The notes beneath the pieces were generated by a model that was not told where the DNA came from, searched no databases, and saw only the letters and a list, made by a program, of their open reading frames with translations. From CAXBES01 sp965367015 (GTDB lineage: Bacteria; Bacteroidota; Bacteroidia; Flavobacteriales; Flavobacteriaceae): DNA of 15,724 bases. Numbering within the stretch: the first letter of the stretch is position 1; each line of letters starts with the position of its first letter. The position numbers and the translations under genes were made by a program. This document shows, one piece after another, positions 12,940-15,724 of this stretch. The stretch is taken from contig CBDUGY010000065.1 of the NCBI GenBank assembly GCA_965367015.1, positions 1 to 15,724 on the forward strand, written 5' to 3'.

Positions 12940-13392
12940 ATGAAACGCGCAGTCTTCCCGGGATCTTTTGACCCAATTACTTTGGGGCATATAGATATTA
13001 TTCGTCGCGCATTAGCTGTTTTTGATGAGATTATTATTGCTATTGGAGTTAATGCAGATAAAAAATATATGTTCACTCTGGAAGAGCGCCAGCGCTTTAT
13101 TGTAAATGCATTTAAAGGTGAGTCGAAAGTTGTTGTAAAAACCTATAGCGGCCTTACTGCACATTTTTGCAAAGAGGTAAAGGCACAATTTATTTTACGT
13201 GGACTACGGAACACAGCCGATTTCAATTACGAGCAGTCGATTGCTCAAACGAATGCCTCCATTGCCGGGATAGAAACCTTATTCCTGGTAGCTTCGCCAC
13301 ATGTATCTAATATCTCATCCTCTATCGTTAGGGACGTTTTAAGAAATAATGGGGATGCCAGTAGCCTTGTACCATCCTCTGTAAAAAAATAA
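12940..13392 (+). CDS. coaD: Phosphopantetheine adenylyltransferase
   Basis: CoaD transfers AMP from ATP to 4'-phosphopantetheine, the penultimate step of coenzyme A synthesis. It has 150 residues, slightly short of the usual 155-165 because the C-terminal tail stops at VPSSVKK. The nucleotidyltransferase motif FPGSFDPITLGHIDII contains the (T/H)xGH-type signature with His17. VVVKTYSGLTAHFCKEV, FILRGLRNTADFNYEQSIAQTNASI (substrate- and ATP-binding) and FLVASPHVSNISSSIVRDVLRNNGD (the ISSS motif) complete the family pattern. The sulfotransferase-like gene begins 20 bp downstream on the same strand and probably shares its transcript. Confidence 0.96.
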   Translation: MKRAVFPGSFDPITLGHIDIIRRALAVFDEIIIAIGVNADKKYMFTLEERQRFIVNAFKGESKVVVKTYSGLTAHFCKEVKAQFILRGLRNTADFNYEQSIAQTNASIAGIETLFLVASPHVSNISSSIVRDVLRNNGDASSLVPSSVKK

Positions 13393-13412
13393 TTAGGCTC
13401 TAATTTAAAGCA

Positions 13413-14144
13413 ATGAGTAATTTTTTAAAAGCCCTCAAAAAACTCAAACATCGGCTTACCGGTCATACATCATACGATAAATTCATTGTTTTAACACGTT
13501 CCAGAACAGGCTCCAATTTGTTAATTTCGCTGCTAAACGCACACCAAAATATAGAGGCACACGGAGAGATCTTCGCGCGTTTGCAAAACAAAACAACTGC
13601 TGAAATCTGGACTTCAACTTTTGGAATAAAAAAAAAGAATATCAGGTATGTCGGATTCAAAATTTTTTATTATCACCCTTTAAATAGCGAGGATACCACA
13701 GTTTGGACAAATCTTTTAAACGACAAGAAGATTAAGATAATCCATTTACAAAGAGAAAATCTTTTGAGAGTTCATCTCTCCAGATTAATAGCCGGGAAAA
13801 CCGATGTTTGGACTAATTCGGGCAAAGATAAAGTTGCAGCCTCAAAAAAAGTAAAGGTGGATATTGACGAAATGTTTGAAGATTTTAAGCAAACCCAGTT
13901 CTTCATTGAAAAAGCTAAATCCGATTTCAATACGCACCCAATGATAGATGTCCGCTATGAATCATTGGCTTCAGATAAGCAAGAAGTGATGACCAAAGTG
14001 TTTCAGTTTCTGAATCTACCCAATGAAATAGTTTCGAGTGATCTCAAAAAGCAAAATCCAGAAAAATTAGAAGATCTAATTGTAAATCATTCTGAAGTAA
14101 TCAATGCGCTTACTAATACAGAATACCGGCATTTCCTCGATTGA
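13413..14144 (+). CDS. Sulfotransferase-like protein
   Basis: A 243-residue protein with no signal peptide or membrane segment. Residues 24-37, FIVLTRSRTGSNLL, match the 5'-phosphosulfate loop of PAPS-dependent sulfotransferases, especially the bacterial Stf0-like type with its RSRTGSNLL form. Residues 109-127, IIHLQRENLLRVHLSRLIA, fit the 3'-phosphate motif with Arg114 and Ser123. MIDVRYESLASD and VFQFLNLP resemble the C-terminal helical part of the fold. Such enzymes transfer sulfate from PAPS to carbohydrates or lipids. The acceptor cannot be told from sequence. It follows coaD by 20 bp; PAPS and CoA chemistry both involve adenosine 3'-phosphate cofactors, but a functional link is speculative. 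I see no terminator in the 111 bp after it. Confidence 0.78.
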   Translation: MSNFLKALKKLKHRLTGHTSYDKFIVLTRSRTGSNLLISLLNAHQNIEAHGEIFARLQNKTTAEIWTSTFGIKKKNIRYVGFKIFYYHPLNSEDTTVWTNLLNDKKIKIIHLQRENLLRVHLSRLIAGKTDVWTNSGKDKVAASKKVKVDIDEMFEDFKQTQFFIEKAKSDFNTHPMIDVRYESLASDKQEVMTKVFQFLNLPNEIVSSDLKKQNPEKLEDLIVNHSEVINALTNTEYRHFLD

Positions 14145-14255
14145 GCTCAGTTTTCACAACAAAGAGTAAAATATTATTATTCTTTATCACTTAAATTCTC
14201 CACAAACAGTTTCAGTTGTTCCATTTTAATAGCTTTAATAAAGAACAATTGTTTT

Positions 14256-15353
14256 ATGAAGCGTATAATTTTTATTATCACGATCGTGATTTGTTGCGGT
14301 ATACTGTTAACTTCCTGTTCAGATGATGAGAAAAGCACCATGTCCTCACAAGGTACTACCGATGATGATCCTAATCCACCAGCAAATAGCATTCATCCTG
14401 AATTCAGAGGATATGTGAACAGTTTCAGACAAGAAATGGCAAATCGAGGTATCAACGTTGGAAATACAGCACTTTCTGTGGTTTTTGTCGATCAGTTAAC
14501 GGCCCCGAACAGCGGTCAGTATTGTGCTTATGGTTATCCCAATTTTAATGGCTCGGGAGAGGCACGTGTTGAAGTAATTGATAGCGATAATTGTTGGGGG
14601 CGTTGGACAGATATAGAAAAGGAAAACCTGATCTATCATGAATTAGGGCATGCTTTGCTTTATAGAGATCACTTTTCGGACGTATTTCCAAACGGATCAC
14701 CGAAATCTTTAATGTGTTCTCAAGTTTGCAACAATTACAGGGTTTATAATAAATATCAAACCATCCAAAAGACATATTATCTCAATGAATTAGCTACTGC
14801 TACCGCTACAATTCCCTCTTGGGCTACGGAAAAATTTTACACTGAAACTGTAGCACAGACAAATTTTGATACTAACATCGATGGGTGGGAGTACACTATA
14901 GAAGATGATCTCACAAATGAAGCACCTTACGATTTTTATGTGGAAAATACGCATGTTTATACAATGCCGAATTCCTTGGGAATTTCAGCCTTAGGAACTA
15001 CAAATACGGATGCAGTTGGTTATTGGTATAAGTATTTTGATATCTCAGACTTCGACAGTTGCTCCAATATTGTAGTGCGTGGTGATATCATTACCCAGAA
15101 TTTAACCGATGGCTATGTATATCTTATAATTGATTTAATAGAGTATGATTCTCAGAACGAACCACAGCGCTTCGGAAGACACTACAATTATATACAGGAT
15201 GGCACAACAAATACTGTGCAATACGAAAATTTCGAAGCGACGGCAATTTGTATTCCACAGGAAACACAGGCCATCAAAATTCTATTTTATTTGCAAAGTG
15301 CGACCCAGGCCTCAGTTTACTTAGACAATATCGAAATTGAACTTTACGAATAG
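14256..15353 (+). CDS. Putative surface lipoprotein zinc metallopeptidase
   Basis: A 365-residue predicted lipoprotein. The signal peptide MKRIIFIITIVICCGILLTS ends in lipobox LLTSC with lipidated Cys21. The next residues, SDDE, match the acidic S-(D/E)n signal reported to send Flavobacterium lipoproteins to the cell surface. A low-complexity linker (about 26-45) follows. The catalytic region contains HELGHALLYRDH: His128, Glu129 and His132 form the HExxH zinc motif, with Asp138 or His139 as possible third ligand. SLMC at 151-154 could be the Met-turn. The third-ligand spacing and lack of Gly differ from standard metzincins (HExxHxxGxxH). Residues about 200-365 may form a beta-sandwich resembling carbohydrate-binding modules. 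No partner gene adjoins it. Substrate and activity are unknown; I do not recognise a named family. Confidence 0.8.
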   Translation: MKRIIFIITIVICCGILLTSCSDDEKSTMSSQGTTDDDPNPPANSIHPEFRGYVNSFRQEMANRGINVGNTALSVVFVDQLTAPNSGQYCAYGYPNFNGSGEARVEVIDSDNCWGRWTDIEKENLIYHELGHALLYRDHFSDVFPNGSPKSLMCSQVCNNYRVYNKYQTIQKTYYLNELATATATIPSWATEKFYTETVAQTNFDTNIDGWEYTIEDDLTNEAPYDFYVENTHVYTMPNSLGISALGTTNTDAVGYWYKYFDISDFDSCSNIVVRGDIITQNLTDGYVYLIIDLIEYDSQNEPQRFGRHYNYIQDGTTNTVQYENFEATAICIPQETQAIKILFYLQSATQASVYLDNIEIELYE

Positions 15354-15442
15354 TGACTAACGATCTCACAAGGCTCATGAGAACATCTTGTTCAATTAAC
15401 TGTAATGTTATAATTTATCGAATAAGTAAAGATTCTAAAACA

Positions 15443-15476
15443 AAAAAACTCCTTCAGAAATCTGAAGGAGTTTTTT
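15443..15476. terminator. Bidirectional terminator between the lipoprotein gene and rpsT
   Basis: A perfect inverted repeat: A-run plus CTCCTTCAGA (15443-15458) and TCTGAAGGAG plus T-run (15461-15476), separated by two A. The core CTCCTTCAGA/TCTGAAGGAG is 10 bp, with A and T runs on either side. It therefore gives a T-tailed hairpin on both strands and serves the two convergent genes. The 89 bases between the lipoprotein stop and this hairpin show nothing else. Confidence 0.9.
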
Positions 15477-15494
15477 AATACGTTTGAATATACC

Positions 15495-15724
15495 TTATAG
15501 ACTCGCTACGTGCTTCGCCATATTAGATTTTAAATTAGCTGCTTTATTATCATGAATGATATTTTTCTTAGCTAACTTGTCGATCATAGAAACAACGTCC
15601 GGAAACATTTTTTCAGCTTCTTTCTTTGATGTAAGTTCTTTGAACTTCTTCATAGCACTACGCGCCGTTTTATGCTGGTAACGGTTGCGCAAACGCTTTG
15701 TTTCGCTGCTTCTTATTCTTTTTA
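15495..15724 (-). CDS. rpsT: 30S ribosomal protein S20, 5' end cut by the window edge
   Basis: S20 binds 16S rRNA early in 30S assembly. The visible reading frame starts beyond the window: in frame from the edge it reads KRIRSSETKRLRNRYQHKTARS, then a helical, lysine-rich body, ending in NIIHDNKAANLKSNMAKHVASL. The segments KRxRxSE, LRNRYQHK and IHxNKAAxxKSxMAKHV are diagnostic for S20. About 75 residues are present and roughly eight (the usual MANHKSAL start) are missing. A shorter frame from a TTG at 15692 exists but begins inside the conserved RLRNR segment, so it is not the true start. The gene is convergent with the lipoprotein gene and shares its terminator. Confidence 0.93.
   Translation of the reverse strand, partial: KRIRSSETKRLRNRYQHKTARSAMKKFKELTSKKEAEKMFPDVVSMIDKLAKKNIIHDNKAANLKSNMAKHVASL

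Noticed and set aside
15495..15692. TTG at 15692 as the rpsT start
   Set aside because: The frame stays open to the window edge and encodes conserved S20 residues (KRIRSSETK) upstream of this codon, so the gene is truncated by the window and not short.

Overview
The window looks like chromosome from a member of the Flavobacteriaceae (Bacteroidota). It is AT-rich and rarely uses Shine-Dalgarno sequences. Promoters fit the Bacteroidota pattern TAnnTTTG (-7) with an upstream TTG (-33). Proteins resemble flavobacterial versions throughout: a YceI protein behind a MarR regulator, a small THX ribosomal protein, and a surface-lipoprotein export signal of the form C-S-D-D-E. No species can be named from sequence alone.

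Layout. (1) 1-1187: a MarR-type regulator with a perfect 16-bp palindrome over its promoter, followed closely by a secreted YceI protein. (2) 1199-8359: a complete seven-gene tryptophan operon, trpE-G-D-C-F-B-A. Its leader holds a strong promoter, an 18-residue leader peptide with three consecutive Trp codons, alternative RNA hairpins and an intrinsic terminator about 130 bp before trpE. This is the architecture of ribosome-mediated transcription attenuation and is the most interesting thing in the window. Gaps between trp genes hold a 7-bp tandem repeat, a REP-like palindromic element, a half copy of that element and several hairpins. (3) 8452-8638: a 41-codon gene for ribosomal protein THX, ended by a terminator. 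(4) 8637-11745, minus strand: a uracil-DNA-glycosylase-superfamily protein, YaaA, an RluD-type pseudouridine synthase and a membrane-anchored PASTA-domain protein, all tightly packed. (5) 11843-14144, plus strand: D-Ala-D-Ala ligase (divergent from the PASTA gene), CoaD and a sulfotransferase-like protein. (6) 14256-15353: a predicted surface lipoprotein with an HELGH zinc-protease motif and a C-terminal domain that may be a beta-sandwich. (7) A bidirectional terminator, then the 3' part of rpsT (ribosomal protein S20) on the minus strand, cut by the window edge.

How the genes work together. TrpE/TrpG make anthranilate from chorismate; TrpD, TrpF and TrpC convert it to indole-3-glycerol phosphate; TrpA/TrpB finish tryptophan. 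The leader would let charged tRNA-Trp supply control the operon, and the LLES motif in TrpE would add feedback inhibition of the enzyme. The PASTA protein and Ddl share a divergent intergenic region and both concern peptidoglycan. YaaA (peroxide stress) and the glycosylase-like protein share one base at their junction and may form a DNA-protection pair. The lipoprotein gene is probably its own transcription unit. There are no tRNA or rRNA genes, CRISPR arrays, insertion sequences or phage genes.
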